From: Spirochaetae bacterium HGW-Spirochaetae-7 | GTDB lineage: Bacteria; Spirochaetota; Spirochaetia; Treponematales; UBA12059 | NCBI GenBank assembly: GCA_002839245.1 | Contig: PGXR01000055.1 | Span: 1 to 13,644 of the forward strand | Direction of reading: 5' to 3' | DNA: 13,644 nt | Shown: positions 13,560 through 13,644 of the stretch, in pieces | How the letters are laid out: every line of letters starts with the position of its first letter | How positions within the stretch are numbered: the first letter of the stretch is position 1 | The notes under the pieces: model-generated | Seen by the model: only the letters and a program-made list of their open reading frames with translations | Told to the model about the DNA's origin: nothing | Databases searched by the model: none | Translations under genes and position numbers: made by a program

Positions 13560-13596
13560 TCGTAACTATTCAGTACCTCAGTTGAGGAAGAGGATC

Positions 13597-13623
13597 CGCA
13601 GATTGCTCAGATTGACGCAGATT
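13597..13623 (+). repeat. Short CGCAGATT-type direct repeats
   Basis: CGCAGATT (13597-13604), CTCAGATT (13606-13613) and CGCAGATT (13616-13623) are imperfect direct repeats 9-10 bp apart. They lie between the HEPN fragment and the right edge. Similar tandem CGCAGATT strings are, from memory, often found next to GxxExxY-type genes. An ATG at 13640 could start one, but only one full codon and two bases of the next are inside the window. Confidence 0.4.
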
Positions 13624-13644
13624 TATTATTTGCGTATTGATGGA

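Overview
The window is GC-rich bacterial DNA. Nearly every gene up to about 8.3 kb lies on the minus strand. FliM and FliN homologues show a flagellated organism or a descendant of one. The secreted propeller/TPR/transglutaminase protein, the FecR-TPR protein and the flagellar paralogues would fit a GC-rich spirochaete-like genome. That assignment is an impression from gene content, not something the sequence proves.

Region 1 (1-5664, minus strand) reads in transcription order: an RNA ligase/cyclic phosphodiesterase (ThpR-like), a 925-residue exported propeller/TPR/transglutaminase protein, an AraC-type regulator, a small SpoA-domain protein, FliN, and FliM, which runs off the left edge. The last three genes overlap by ATGA and each has its own Shine-Dalgarno. 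The FliM lacks the usual N-terminal CheY-binding motif, so this may be an accessory motor-switch set under dedicated control.

Region 2 (5794-9422) holds a FecR-like/TPR exported protein, an overlapping pair made of an atypical metallophosphoesterase and a ParB-like protein, and, divergently on the plus strand, galU behind a coupled 32-codon leader ORF.

Region 3 (9423-13644) is an accessory island. It opens with a 200-bp element bounded by 19-bp inverted repeats, and the DNA just after it is clearly AT-richer. It carries mazEF (plus), a vapC fragment, a small protein overlapping an AbiEii/MNT-type nucleotidyltransferase (minus), vapBC (minus), a brnTA-type pair whose toxin looks internally deleted (minus), the C-terminal half of an SNF2-type helicase (minus), and remnants of an MNT-HEPN pair (plus). 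It ends in short CGCAGATT-type repeats.

A recurring feature is a TANNNT -10-like hexamer exactly 6 nt before the ATG of five genes in both regions, and 8 nt before a sixth. This suggests that many transcripts here are leaderless, while the fli genes, vapB, the FecR gene and the galU leader have clear Shine-Dalgarno sites.
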